64,000 nt of DNA from Streptomyces aculeolatus (GTDB lineage Bacteria > Actinomycetota > Actinomycetes > Streptomycetales > Streptomycetaceae), in contig NZ_JAINRD010000031.1 of NCBI RefSeq assembly GCF_020400605.1, positions 1 through 64,000 on the forward strand. The letters are read 5' to 3'. The position numbers were made by a program, and so were the translations under genes. Shown piece by piece: positions 1 through 8,305 of this stretch. Position 1 is the first letter of the stretch. Each line of letters starts with the position of its first letter. The notes beneath the pieces were generated by a model. It did not search any database. It was not told the origin of the DNA and saw only the letters and a list, made by a program, of their open reading frames with translations.

Positions 1-1
1 G

Positions 2-421
2 CCCAAGGACATCGCCGACGCCTTCGGCGTACCCGCAGGCACGGCCCTCGTCGAGCGCACCTACCGCACGCGCTACGCCGCGGAGCGGGCCCCCTTCGCG
101 CTGGTCACCTCGTACCTCGTCTGCGACATCGTCGCGGAGAACCCGGACCTCTTGGACGAGACGAAGGAACCGTGGCCGGGCGGGACGATGAACCAGCTCC
201 ACACGGTCGGCATCGAGCTGGCCCGGATAGAAGAACGCTTCACCACCCGGCCGCCGACGCCGGAGGAGGCGGAGGAGCTGGAACTTCCGCCAGGGATGCC
301 CGTCCTCCTGGCGCGCAAGATCTCGTACGACACGAACGACCGGCCGGTCGAGATCTCGGACATCACGCTGCCGGGTGACCGCACCCACGTGCACGTCGTC
401 ACGCACCTGGACCGGTGGTGA
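2..421 (+). CDS. GntR-family regulator, C-terminal UTRA part (partial at window start)
   Basis: The frame is open from the first bases and ends with TGA at 419-421, so only about 139 C-terminal residues are present. They read as the effector-binding UTRA domain of HutC-type GntR regulators: alternating beta-strand segments, a VERTYRTRYA-like stretch, then LPPGMPVLLARKISYD and the closing strand VEISDITLPGDR, which is the usual end of this fold. The DNA-binding half lies outside the window. The stop overlaps a GTG start of the next gene (GTGA), so the two are translationally coupled. Target and ligand are unknown. The GntR-plus-glycosyltransferase pairing is typical of accessory Streptomyces DNA. 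Confidence 0.8.
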   Translation, partial: PKDIADAFGVPAGTALVERTYRTRYAAERAPFALVTSYLVCDIVAENPDLLDETKEPWPGGTMNQLHTVGIELARIEERFTTRPPTPEEAEELELPPGMPVLLARKISYDTNDRPVEISDITLPGDRTHVHVVTHLDRW

Positions 422-1185
422 CCACGATGGCCCGCCGCATCTCGGTTGTCACCGCCGTCCATGCGCCGTCCGCCGCGTATCTGCAGGATGCGTACAAGTC
501 CCTGGAGATGCAGGAGCTTCCGGCCGGCTGGGAGTGGCACTGGTCCATCCGAGAGGACGGCACGGGCGAGGAAGTGGCGCCCCACGTGCCGAACGACGTC
601 CGCGTGACCTTCCGCCAGGGCCGCGGCGGCGGACCCGGGGTAACACGCACGATGGCACTGGCAGAAGCCCACGGCGACTACGTGAAGGTGCTCGACGCCG
701 ACGATCAGCTCACCCCTGGCGCACTGGCCCGGGACATCGCCGTCCTCGACACCAACCCGGATGTCGGATGGACGACTTCACGCGTCCTCGACCTCCTACC
801 GGACGGCTCCACGGCCGGCTTCGACCAGGACCCGGACGACGGCCCGGTGGAGCGCGGAGCAGTACTGGAACACTGGGAGGCGAACAACTTCCGCGCCCAG
901 GTCCACCCGGCAACCCTCTGCGTACGCCGTGACCTGCTACTCGCCCTTGGCGGCTGGATGGCACTGCCGGCCTCGGAGGACACGGGCCTCCTCCTCGCCC
1001 TCAACGCGGTCAGCCGAGGCTGGTTCATCCGCGAATCGGGCCTGCTCTACCGCAAGTGGCCAGGCCAGATGACCAGCCAGGCATCCCACAGCAACACGGC
1101 CGAGCTGGAAGCCCGCATGTCTGTCATCGCGGCCAGAGCCCACACCCTGACGGAGTTCGACTGGGCCACCCCGGCCAAGGACTGA
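418..1185 (+). CDS. Family 2 (GT-A) glycosyltransferase
   Basis: A protein of about 255 residues. It opens with RRISVVTAVHAP, the first beta strand of the GT-A nucleotide-sugar fold, has a GPGVTRTMALAEAHGDYV helix-strand, and the metal-binding DxD signature in VLDADDQLTPG near residue 95. The substrate cannot be deduced. The protein is shorter than many GT2 enzymes and has no evident membrane segment, so it is probably cytosolic. The start is uncertain: GTG at 415 or 418 overlaps the preceding stop (coupling), and ATG at 427 is equally possible. There is no strong ribosome-binding site, which favours coupling to the upstream GntR gene. Confidence 0.75.
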   Translation: MTTMARRISVVTAVHAPSAAYLQDAYKSLEMQELPAGWEWHWSIREDGTGEEVAPHVPNDVRVTFRQGRGGGPGVTRTMALAEAHGDYVKVLDADDQLTPGALARDIAVLDTNPDVGWTTSRVLDLLPDGSTAGFDQDPDDGPVERGAVLEHWEANNFRAQVHPATLCVRRDLLLALGGWMALPASEDTGLLLALNAVSRGWFIRESGLLYRKWPGQMTSQASHSNTAELEARMSVIAARAHTLTEFDWATPAKD

Positions 1186-1426
1186 CCAGGCGGCCACTCG
1201 CCCACCAAGCTGCCGAAAGCCTGCGTAACACCTCCGGGCCGCCGCCGTCCGCAACCCGGCAGTGAACTCCTCCAGCACGCCCAACGTCTGAGCCGGCCCC
1301 ATGCTCCGGTCGTCTGGGACGGTTCAGGAACCCCGCACCCTGTTCCTGCGAATGGGTCGGCTCGGCTACGAGGAAGGGCTCCCGCAGGGGAGAACCGCAC
1401 ACGCTACGCATTTGAACACCAATGAT

Positions 1427-1471
1427 TACCCCTCTGGGGTATCTACTCCCAAGTAGTTCCCCAATGGGGTA
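1427..1471. promoter_or_regulatory. Array of three tandem short palindromes
   Basis: Three adjacent palindromes at about 15-base spacing: TACCCC-TCT-GGGGTA (1427-1441), CTACT-CCCA-AGTAG (1443-1456) and CCCC-AAT-GGGG (1459-1469, followed by TA). The helical phasing and shared CCCC/GGGG arms suggest several bound copies of one regulator, or iteron-like sites. The protein that binds is unknown. Confidence 0.4.
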
Positions 1472-1632
1472 CTCCACTTGCCCTTACGACCGCAGGCCAC
1501 GGTCGGCAACCCTGGTGCGCGTGGCGAGCATCCGACAGGTTGAAGCAGGGAATCCGCGAGGGATCACCGGGCAAGGGCACCGGTCAGCGCTGCCCTGCCC
1601 GGCGAGGGGCGCGCCCCCTTCACTGCCGCCGC

Positions 1633-1676
1633 TTGACTTCACGAGGCAACTCCTTAAGATAACTTAAGGAGTTGCC
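1633..1676 (+). promoter_or_regulatory. Promoter with overlapping GntR-type operator
   Basis: TTGACT (1633-1638) and TAAGAT (1655-1660) are separated by 16 bases and resemble a vegetative -35/-10 pair. A perfect inverted repeat, GGCAACTCCTTAAG then ATAA then its complement CTTAAGGAGTTGCC (1645-1676), covers the -10. This is the layout expected for autorepression by the GntR protein encoded about 150 bases downstream. Confidence 0.6.
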
Positions 1677-1827
1677 CAACGCTGCTCCTAGCTGAACACG
1701 CATGAGGAGGAACTTCCTCATGGCCCCCACGCACGAGCACCAGTTGCCGCCGACCTCGGTGCACAGCAAGGAGGAGACCCGCTTTTCCTCAGTTGCCACA
1801 CGAGCGCGATTGGAGGTGACCACAGGC

Positions 1828-2631
1828 ATGGCGACCCAATACCGGGATGTCGCTGAAGAGTTGAAAGCCCTGATCAATCAGGGGAACTACCCGAACGGTA
1901 CGCAGCTTCCGGCCGAGGACAAGCTTGCAGTTCAGTACGGCGTCAGCCGCCCTACGCTCAGGCTGGCGCTAGAACAACTGCAGAACGAAGGCTTGCTGGA
2001 CAAGCGCCACGGCAGCGGCAATTTCGTCCGCTGGCCGGCAGAGCGACTGATCTACCCCGGCACTGCACTCATGCCAAACGGGCACGACCTCAACACCGAC
2101 GTCAGCACGACGGAGACGACCGCAGACGCCTCCGTCGCTGCCCTCCTTGAGATAACAGAGGGCGACAAGGTGATTGCGTACACCTATCTTGCCCGTCGGG
2201 GCACCCGCCCTCGGAGCCTGACCCAGAGTTACGTACCAGCGCGGCTAGCTGCACTGATCTCGCCGAACCGGCCCTTACACCCCTGGGCTCACGACATCCG
2301 TCTCCAGTTGACGGAGTCAGGCGTGCAACTGGCATCCAGCACGGAGCGGCTTGTGGCGCGAATGCCCACGTCTTCCGAGGCTCGCACGCTGCAGATCAGC
2401 CCGAGGGGGACGGTGCTGGTGGTCGCTCGGACCTTCAACGATATCTCCGGCCGGGTGGTCGAAGCCTCAGCGGTTGTTCTACCGGGCCAGTGCGCGGAGG
2501 CGATCTATACCACGCACTTCCGACTAGGCAGCGAAGAGCGCGATTCCCCAGCGCGGACAGCCGTAACACGAAGCAAACCAGCTCCTTCACGGTCCCAACC
2601 CGACAGAGAGAGGCAAGGAGATACCGCGTGA
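1828..2631 (+). CDS. GntR-family (HutC/UTRA) transcriptional regulator
   Basis: A 267-residue repressor-type protein. Residues 1-70 are a winged helix-turn-helix (YRDVAEELKALINQG, LPAEDKLAVQYGVSRPTLR, GLLDKRHGSGNFV), and about 95-235 form a UTRA ligand-binding domain. The start at ATG 1828 is chosen because GGAGG lies 11 bases upstream and the winged-helix domain begins right there; an upstream extension to 1702 has no domain support. It heads a three-gene operon with 4-base GTGA overlaps. It probably binds the 32-base inverted repeat at 1645-1676 and represses itself. It carries at least one TTA codon (in RPLHP), which is rare in Streptomyces and links translation to the bldA tRNA. The ligand is unknown. 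Confidence 0.85.
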   Translation: MATQYRDVAEELKALINQGNYPNGTQLPAEDKLAVQYGVSRPTLRLALEQLQNEGLLDKRHGSGNFVRWPAERLIYPGTALMPNGHDLNTDVSTTETTADASVAALLEITEGDKVIAYTYLARRGTRPRSLTQSYVPARLAALISPNRPLHPWAHDIRLQLTESGVQLASSTERLVARMPTSSEARTLQISPRGTVLVVARTFNDISGRVVEASAVVLPGQCAEAIYTTHFRLGSEERDSPARTAVTRSKPAPSRSQPDRERQGDTA

Positions 2632-2804
2632 TTGACGAATGGAGGAGTGACGTCGCGGACGAGCACTGCGAGGAATGTCTGAGCCTGGACCAGCAGCTGC
2701 GAGCTGCGCGAGACAGACATGACTGGAGCGGCGTCACGGACGCCCGCGTGCTGAGGAAGCGACACGTCGAAAGCGCCCACGTAGAGGCAGAGGTGCAGAC
2801 GTGA
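2628..2804 (+). CDS. Small charged protein in GntR operon
   Basis: A 58-residue hydrophilic protein. GTG at 2628 overlaps the stop of the GntR gene (GTGA) and follows AAGGAG at 2615-2620 with 7-base spacing, so this start is well supported. It contains a CEEC motif within DEHCEECLSLDQQL, which could bind a metal or form a disulphide, followed by a predicted helix rich in Arg and Asp. I do not recognise the family. Its stop overlaps the next start in the same way. Such small proteins often accompany GntR regulators in Streptomyces accessory DNA, with no established role that I know of. Confidence 0.65.
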   Translation: MIDEWRSDVADEHCEECLSLDQQLRAARDRHDWSGVTDARVLRKRHVESAHVEAEVQT

Positions 2805-3169
2805 GCCCACAAGGCCCCGAACTACGTCTCTTGCCCTGGGTAAATGACCAGGGGCGGCCCTGCTACGTACGAGAGGGCGGGTGGCTCGCGGAGTACGCCG
2901 ATCTCCTGGAGGGCCAGCAGCTCGACACCGGCGAGGACGTCCTGCGTCTATCCGAGGACTTACTCAAGGACGAGCCGAGCCAGGCCGAACTGCGATTCGT
3001 GACGCAGCGGCTGAGCGAGGCCCTGCGCGATGCTTTGCGAGTCGCCAAGTCGCGGGGTACCCGGCTGGACACGATTGGCGGTCACGACGTAGCCAAGCGG
3101 CCCCTGACCGACTGGTATCGAGCGTGGTGCCGCAAGGCCAGCAGAGCGCTCAAGCCTCGACGCCCGTAG
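2801..3169 (+). CDS. Hypothetical protein, third gene of GntR operon
   Basis: A 122-residue soluble protein starting at GTG 2801 in a GTGA overlap with the previous stop. Visible features are an N-terminal LPWVNDQGRPCYV stretch, an acidic helical middle (DTGEDVLRLSEDLLKDEPS, with a TTA leucine codon) and a basic tail ending KASRALKPRRP. No catalytic motif or membrane segment is seen and I do not recognise the family. Tight coupling to the GntR gene suggests it is controlled by that regulator. The name and function remain open. Confidence 0.65.
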   Translation: MSPQGPELRLLPWVNDQGRPCYVREGGWLAEYADLLEGQQLDTGEDVLRLSEDLLKDEPSQAELRFVTQRLSEALRDALRVAKSRGTRLDTIGGHDVAKRPLTDWYRAWCRKASRALKPRRP

Positions 3170-3238
3170 CCGAGAAGCGCGACAAGGAGGGCCGGACCCC
3201 GACATGTCAGCGTCGGGGACTGGCCCCCGCTCGTCAGC

Positions 3239-4162
3239 TCACGCAAGTTCGTCCGCGTCCACCCTCGAAAAGATCAGATCGCTCTCGCCGTTGACCTGCC
3301 CTCGAAGTCGCGTCGGGACGGCAGCCGGCTGCCGAAGCGCTGGCGGGTAGCTCGCCGGCGCGTAGTCGTTGGCCAGGCGGTAGGCGTGGAAGCCGGCCCG
3401 CGTCATCGTCTCCATCAGCTCGTCCACGGAGTCGCCCAGGTGCGCCATGCGCTCCGGGGTCACTTCGATGGTGATCTCAGCGTCAGGCCGGAGCTGATCC
3501 AGCAGCGGAGCCAGGCCCCGGGCCACCTTCCCCTCCGCGCCTTCGACATCAACTTTGATGATGCGCGCTTCTGCGACCTCGGCTGGCTCCAACAGGTCCG
3601 GCAGCGGGCACGCCTCGGCCACGAAGGAAGACTCAACCGGCCCGTCATACGGGACGATGCTGTTCGCCCCCGTGTTGATCGAACTGGCCAGGATGAACGT
3701 CAGAGTCTCCCGGCTGTCAGACACTGCGGCGTTGACCGCCCGCACGTTGTCCAAGCCGTTGAGACCGACATGGTGCCGGAGCCGGCCGTAGAACTCCGGA
3801 GACGCTTCGATGGCCACCACGTGTCCGGCATCCCCCACCAGCCGCGACGCGAGCACGCTGAAGAACCCGACGTGGGCGCCGACGTCCACGAACGTGTCCC
3901 CGGGCCGAAGCCTTCCCTGCAGCCAGCCCGTCATGTTCGGCTCCCAGATGCCGAACAGGTACACGTACCGCTGGATGAGGTCGCGCGTATCGACGGCGAA
4001 CCGCGCCCCGAAGAGTGCTTCCGAGACCCGCTGCCTAGGGTGATCGCGGAGATATGGGTTCAGGAAGCGCGCGGCCAGCGCCGCCTTCCCAACGGGTACC
4101 GGGGCGTCGCGCACGTACCGCCGGCCGAGGGTGACCAGCGTCTCTGCGATCGTGCTCCGCAT
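3239..4162 (-). CDS. FkbM-family SAM-dependent methyltransferase
   Basis: A 307-residue class I methyltransferase. Motif I is FVDVGAHVGFFSVLASRL (91-108) for SAM binding, followed by the acidic strand end AIEASP (118-122). KVDVEGAEG (203-211) is the diagnostic FkbM motif. FkbM enzymes methylate hydroxyl groups, often on sugars or polyketides. The glycosyltransferase at 418-1185 could share a pathway, but they are on opposite strands with another operon between, so this is only a suggestion. The ATG start at 4162 matches the usual length of the family. Confidence 0.85.
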   Translation of the reverse strand: MRSTIAETLVTLGRRYVRDAPVPVGKAALAARFLNPYLRDHPRQRVSEALFGARFAVDTRDLIQRYVYLFGIWEPNMTGWLQGRLRPGDTFVDVGAHVGFFSVLASRLVGDAGHVVAIEASPEFYGRLRHHVGLNGLDNVRAVNAAVSDSRETLTFILASSINTGANSIVPYDGPVESSFVAEACPLPDLLEPAEVAEARIIKVDVEGAEGKVARGLAPLLDQLRPDAEITIEVTPERMAHLGDSVDELMETMTRAGFHAYRLANDYAPASYPPALRQPAAVPTRLRGQVNGESDLIFSRVDADELA

Positions 4163-4315
4163 TGCGTATGCCTCTCCGCCGGGGTCACCCCGAACGATAA
4201 CGCCGCTGTCGAGGAGCCCGAGGACTGGCTCAAGATGCCCGTTCCCCGGGTGCCGACCCCTTCCCTAGAATCCTCAAGACGTCTTGACGAGTCTGGCCGG
4301 GGAGGGCGGAACGAC

Positions 4316-4888
4316 GTGGAGCTGGGTCAGCAACTCCTGACGATCTCCGCGGTTCTCGTCGGCGCTGCGATGACCTACGTGACCAACACGCTCTCGGAAC
4401 GCCGGCGTCTCCGCCACGAGCTGCACACCCGGTGGGACGACAGGAAGCTCGACGCCTACGGCGACTACATCGACCAGGTCCGCGCTTGCGTCTTCCTCGC
4501 CTCCTCCCTCTACCAGCACCGGGAGGGCATGTATGAGGCCGAGCGGAGCGAACAGGACCTGACAACGGAGCTGGCCGAAGCCACCCGCTTACGCGGACGA
4601 GCCTTCGAGCGCATCATGCTCCTCGGCAGCGACCGAGTCGTAGAAGCCGGCCACGAGGTCAACGCCATAGCCCAGGAGATCGACTGGCAAGCCACCGGCC
4701 GCACCACAGGCACACTCGCCGAATGGCGCCAACGCCACCGCACGGTGTTCCAGCGCATCAACGCCTTCCACGACACCGCCCGCGAAGACCTAGGAGTCTT
4801 CGGCCGCGTAACCGGCCAACAACACCCCCAACGCGATCTCCTGTTACCACCAATACGACAAGAACACGACAGTAACGGCACCACCTAA
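4316..4888 (+). CDS. Membrane-anchored hypothetical protein (intact copy of a duplicated gene)
   Basis: A 190-residue protein. GTG at 4316 follows GGAGGG by 9 bases. One N-terminal membrane segment (LLTISAVLVGAAMTYVTNTL, about 7-26) is followed by a basic SERRRLRHEL stretch and a long helical cytoplasmic domain ending near QRINAFHDTAREDLGV. I recognise the general type (a short Streptomyces one-TM protein) but no function. TTA codons occur in TRLRGRAF and in LLLPP. A decayed paralogue is present at about 10873-11150, on the far side of the NACHT and Septu genes, so the two copies flank the defence cargo. Confidence 0.75.
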   Translation: MELGQQLLTISAVLVGAAMTYVTNTLSERRRLRHELHTRWDDRKLDAYGDYIDQVRACVFLASSLYQHREGMYEAERSEQDLTTELAEATRLRGRAFERIMLLGSDRVVEAGHEVNAIAQEIDWQATGRTTGTLAEWRQRHRTVFQRINAFHDTAREDLGVFGRVTGQQHPQRDLLLPPIRQEHDSNGTT

Positions 4889-5081
4889 GCCTCGCACGCC
4901 AGTTGGGGCAGGAGGCTGTGACGTCCGGGGACATCACAGCGTCACTTACCCCTACACACAAACGCAGTGTCCACACCCGCGCTAGGACACGCTATGTCAA
5001 CGTCAAGCGTAAGATTCAGGTCTGGGCGACCTGCTTCAGGTTGATCAACCAGGCCGAGCGTTCACCATCCCGGGGGGAAAC

Positions 5082-7853
5082 ATGGGTCTTGTCGAGACCG
5101 CAGCAGTGCGGACAGTTGCAGGGCTACTGCCACTCGTCGGCAAGAAAGCCTACTCTCGTGCGCAAATAAACCGAATTGCCCGGACTGCAGAGTCAAGCCT
5201 CGTAACCGATTCCGCTGAAAGATTCCTAGAGCAGTTGGACCCTGCGCAGCTTCGACGGATAGCCAGGTTCGTGCATTCACCCCAGTTCTCCGCACTAACC
5301 CTCCAGGCGATGGTCAATCTCCTCAAAGGAAACAAGGATCAAGAAAGGGTAGATCTCCGGGCGCAGCTTCGCTCCAACATTCGTCACGAAGAGATCCTGA
5401 TCGAGGGAGACCTTTTTCAAGCAACAGACGTACTGGAAAATCTCATCTACGGCTCAATCCATGCCGTCAGCAGCGCTCACCCAGGATCCTTCAGAAATGC
5501 CGATTCAGTAGCTAGATCTTCTGCAATTGCCGCGGCAGCAGCGCGGAACAGTGCACTGCTGGAGCGCATCGAGAACCTGACTCAGATAAATGAATTCTCG
5601 GCCCGAATCAGGGGGCAAGTAAAAAGGCGACACGCTAAGCTATCGCTGCCCAACGCCGTGAAGGCAGCCTCCGTCCCCCACGACAAACTGTACGTAACCC
5701 CACACTTAAGCAGCGAGAGAGCTGACGACAGCGAGCTTTCGCTGCAGACCGTAATTTCGAGCAGCATTCGCAGCGTCATATTGGGTGACCCCGGCGCAGG
5801 CAAGTCAACACTCACATCGAAATTAGTTCATGACATTGCTGCTGGACGGTTTCCAGAACTTGAGACTCAGGTCCCCTTGCTGCTTATTGTCAGGAAATAC
5901 ACAACAGACATCAGAGCTGGACAGCACAATCTAATTCACTATCTAGAAGCTTCATGCAATAACCCATATGGGGTTAGGCCGCCAGAAGATGCACTAGAGT
6001 ATTTGCTTCTAAATGGCAAGGCCACCGTGGTAATTGATGGAGTAGACGAACTCGGCGATAGTCGATTTCGGGAAGGCTTCGCGAAGCTAGTTGACTCATT
6101 CGCTGACTTGTATCCGTTGACGCGCATAGTTGTAACCTCACGAAAGATAGGTTACAAGGACGCCCCACTCGACTCAGACCTGTTCGAAGTTTTCGAAGTT
6201 GAACCATTCGATGATGAGAGGGTTGACCGTTATGCCAAACAATGGTTCGCCCTCGAAGGAGTGTCGGGATCACAGGCAGCTTCAACTGATGAGATCCGTA
6301 CGTCCTTTTTGCACGAAAGCGCAGAGGTCGGCGATCTTCGCCGAAACCCGCTCATGCTCTCCCTCCTATGTGTCCTCTATACATCAACCGGGTACATTCC
6401 GAACAACAGGCCCGAGATCTATGAACGTTGCGCAGAACTCCTGTTTCGCACATGGGACAAAACTCGCGGCATAGAGATAGAATTCCAGTTCCCTGCCTAC
6501 CTAATGCCTGCAGTACAAAAGCTGGCACTGCGAATGCTAACCGACCCCCAGGGAAGGCAGACACTACCAAGAGGCGAGGCAAAGAAGTTCCTTGCCGAGC
6601 AGGTGTTTAGCGATTGGTTCGAGAACGAGCCGGAGTCCCTTCATGTCGCGGACGATTTTCTGGAATTCTGTGCTGGTAGGGCCTGGGTACTGACCGACGT
6701 TGGCTCGGACTCCCTATTCCCAATATACGGCTTCGTCCACAAGACGTTTCTTGAGTTCTTCGCTGCGTCTCAAATCGTCCGAGACCTCCCCCTACCGGAA
6801 GCTGTCTGGGAACAGGTATCCGACAAGATCGGTGACAGCGGCTGGGACCTTGTTTCTCAATTGTGCGTGCAGATCCTGAATCGCACAACGTCAAACGGGG
6901 CAAATAACATTCTTGATCTCGCGCTGAGGGAAGTGAAGAATTCAGAGACAGAAGAGCAAAGAAGGGCTGACCTACTAGCGTTTCTTGCGCGCTGCCTTGA
7001 GAATGTGGCACCGTCTCAAAGGGTCATTAGAAGGATCGTGGAATCATGTCTCGCGTTCTCAATGTCACTGCCGGCAACGGCACGCGTAGATGCACCAGGG
7101 AACGCGGGATTTCACGATAACCCAACGCAACTTCTCTTGCAGAACAGCACGATGGAGAATTCGAGCAGGATCACCTCAGCAATGAGCGAAATCCTTACCG
7201 AACTCGCCGATAGCGGACCAGACCCGAACACCGGCGGCCTGCTTTATGCGGTTTGCATGGGTTCGTTGGGGTTGAGGACCACGCCTAACGCCCGGCGAGT
7301 GGATTATAAGCTCCGCGCGTCACTCTCCGCGCAAACGAATCCGCCAACAGCAGAGCACTGGAAAAACCTTGCATCTCGGCCGACTACAGCTCAAATCTCG
7401 ACCCACGGGTTAAATTGCCTCTACGAGGAAGTATGGGCTATGCACATGGCGCTACTCCCTTTCGCCGCGAAAGTTATAAATAACCTAGTCAGGCAACGCA
7501 CAACGTTCTTTACCGATGTCGACGAGGTCCTTGCGGACACTTATGACGCAGTTGTCATGGCCCACGAACATGGATCATCTCCGGAACCAACTTGGGAGAG
7601 CCTTGCAAGCCGCATTCGTTCAGATCACCTAGCTTCACTTTCCCCGAAAGGTAGAGCGGCACTCCTGCTACTGGCACTTCCGATATTTGAACGGTGTTCT
7701 GGGGCAGATTTTGAGGATGAGAAGATGCGTTGGATCGCCACCGCAAGACAGGTACCTGCTCGCCAGATGGCCGCGATTGACGTCATCAATGAGTGGACAC
7801 TCCCAGAGGCCGCACATAACGCAGTGGTCGACTGGATCATGAGGAGATCTTGA
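5082..7853 (+). CDS. NACHT-domain STAND NTPase (bacterial NLR-like defence protein)
   Basis: A 923-residue protein. About 1-220 is an alpha-helical N-terminal region of the NACHT N-terminal helical (NNH) type, ending in the KLYVTPHL linker. The NACHT module has Walker A GDPGAGKS (235-242), the NACHT Walker B IDGVDEL (318-324), and RIVVTSRKIGY as sensor region. A winged-helix part and a C-terminal part of roughly 350 residues follow, with no repeat or enzyme motif I can name. Bacterial NACHT proteins are known anti-phage NLR relatives, so defence is the likely role; ligand and effector activity are unknown. ATG 5082 follows GGGGGGAAAC, and a 12-base palindrome GGTTGATCAACC (5039-5050) lies in the leader. 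GC content is clearly below that of the chromosome and it uses TTA codons (for example 5706 and 5823), signs of transfer. Confidence 0.85.
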   Translation: MGLVETAAVRTVAGLLPLVGKKAYSRAQINRIARTAESSLVTDSAERFLEQLDPAQLRRIARFVHSPQFSALTLQAMVNLLKGNKDQERVDLRAQLRSNIRHEEILIEGDLFQATDVLENLIYGSIHAVSSAHPGSFRNADSVARSSAIAAAAARNSALLERIENLTQINEFSARIRGQVKRRHAKLSLPNAVKAASVPHDKLYVTPHLSSERADDSELSLQTVISSSIRSVILGDPGAGKSTLTSKLVHDIAAGRFPELETQVPLLLIVRKYTTDIRAGQHNLIHYLEASCNNPYGVRPPEDALEYLLLNGKATVVIDGVDELGDSRFREGFAKLVDSFADLYPLTRIVVTSRKIGYKDAPLDSDLFEVFEVEPFDDERVDRYAKQWFALEGVSGSQAASTDEIRTSFLHESAEVGDLRRNPLMLSLLCVLYTSTGYIPNNRPEIYERCAELLFRTWDKTRGIEIEFQFPAYLMPAVQKLALRMLTDPQGRQTLPRGEAKKFLAEQVFSDWFENEPESLHVADDFLEFCAGRAWVLTDVGSDSLFPIYGFVHKTFLEFFAASQIVRDLPLPEAVWEQVSDKIGDSGWDLVSQLCVQILNRTTSNGANNILDLALREVKNSETEEQRRADLLAFLARCLENVAPSQRVIRRIVESCLAFSMSLPATARVDAPGNAGFHDNPTQLLLQNSTMENSSRITSAMSEILTELADSGPDPNTGGLLYAVCMGSLGLRTTPNARRVDYKLRASLSAQTNPPTAEHWKNLASRPTTAQISTHGLNCLYEEVWAMHMALLPFAAKVINNLVRQRTTFFTDVDEVLADTYDAVVMAHEHGSSPEPTWESLASRIRSDHLASLSPKGRAALLLLALPIFERCSGADFEDEKMRWIATARQVPARQMAAIDVINEWTLPEAAHNAVVDWIMRRS

Positions 7854-8305
7854 ATTCTTGAGGTGCGGAAGGCCGTTCAAGCAAAAGTTGGAGAGCATGG
7901 CAGAAATGCAGTAACCAGATCTCAGCTATGCTCCGGAAGCCGCTGGGAAATGGTAGAGGTTGCATGGGCAGGTGACGGCCTCGACACGGCCGACAGCGGG
8001 ATGCTGAAACATCGCGGACGTGTCCTCACTGTCCCACTGTCCTGCTAGCAGGACTGACCTGCGAAGAACTAATTCGCGCTGCTGCAGAAGAACGTCCCGA
8101 CTGACGTGCCTGGGCCACCCGGCAGCAACTGCGGATCGCGATCGTTATCTGGATTGAGTGCACCTACCACCGGCGCCGGCGCCAGCGACGCCTTGGCCGT
8201 TTGACCCCGATCGAGTACGAGAACATCATAAGCCCGCCCGCAGCTCTGGCTGCATAAACCCTGCTGTCACCCGACCATGCAGCAATCCCCCAAGCGGGAG
8301 AATCT
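7854..8305. other. Non-coding region between convergent defence genes
   Basis: About 450 bases between the NACHT stop and the HNH stop. The distal part (8074-8258) is a remnant of an IS3-family transposase gene. In 7854-8070 I see no gene, RNA or clear terminator hairpin; a short open frame there has no family resemblance. Confidence 0.6.
8074..8258 (+). pseudogene. IS3-family transposase C-terminal remnant
   Basis: In one frame FALLQKNV is encoded at 8074-8097, and in a shifted frame 8106-8258 encodes RAWATRQQLRIAIVIWIE, then TYHRRRRQRRLGRLTPIEYE and a stop. These are the hallmark end of the rve integrase domain of IS3-family OrfB transposases common in Streptomyces (the pattern FFALLQKNVL...WIE.TY.RRRRQ..LG.LTP.E). 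A frameshift and an in-frame stop near 8103 break it and the rest of the element is missing, so it is inactive. It marks past IS activity next to the Septu genes. Confidence 0.75.

Larger units (their letters stand above)
1186..1827. other. 642-base non-coding region
   Basis: I see no convincing gene here. The first 230 bases are ordinary GC-rich spacer. A cluster of three small palindromes lies at 1427-1471, and a promoter with an overlapping 32-base inverted repeat lies at 1633-1676. The stretch 1677-1827 is the leader of the GntR operon, ending in the GGAGG ribosome-binding site at 1812-1816. Confidence 0.6.
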
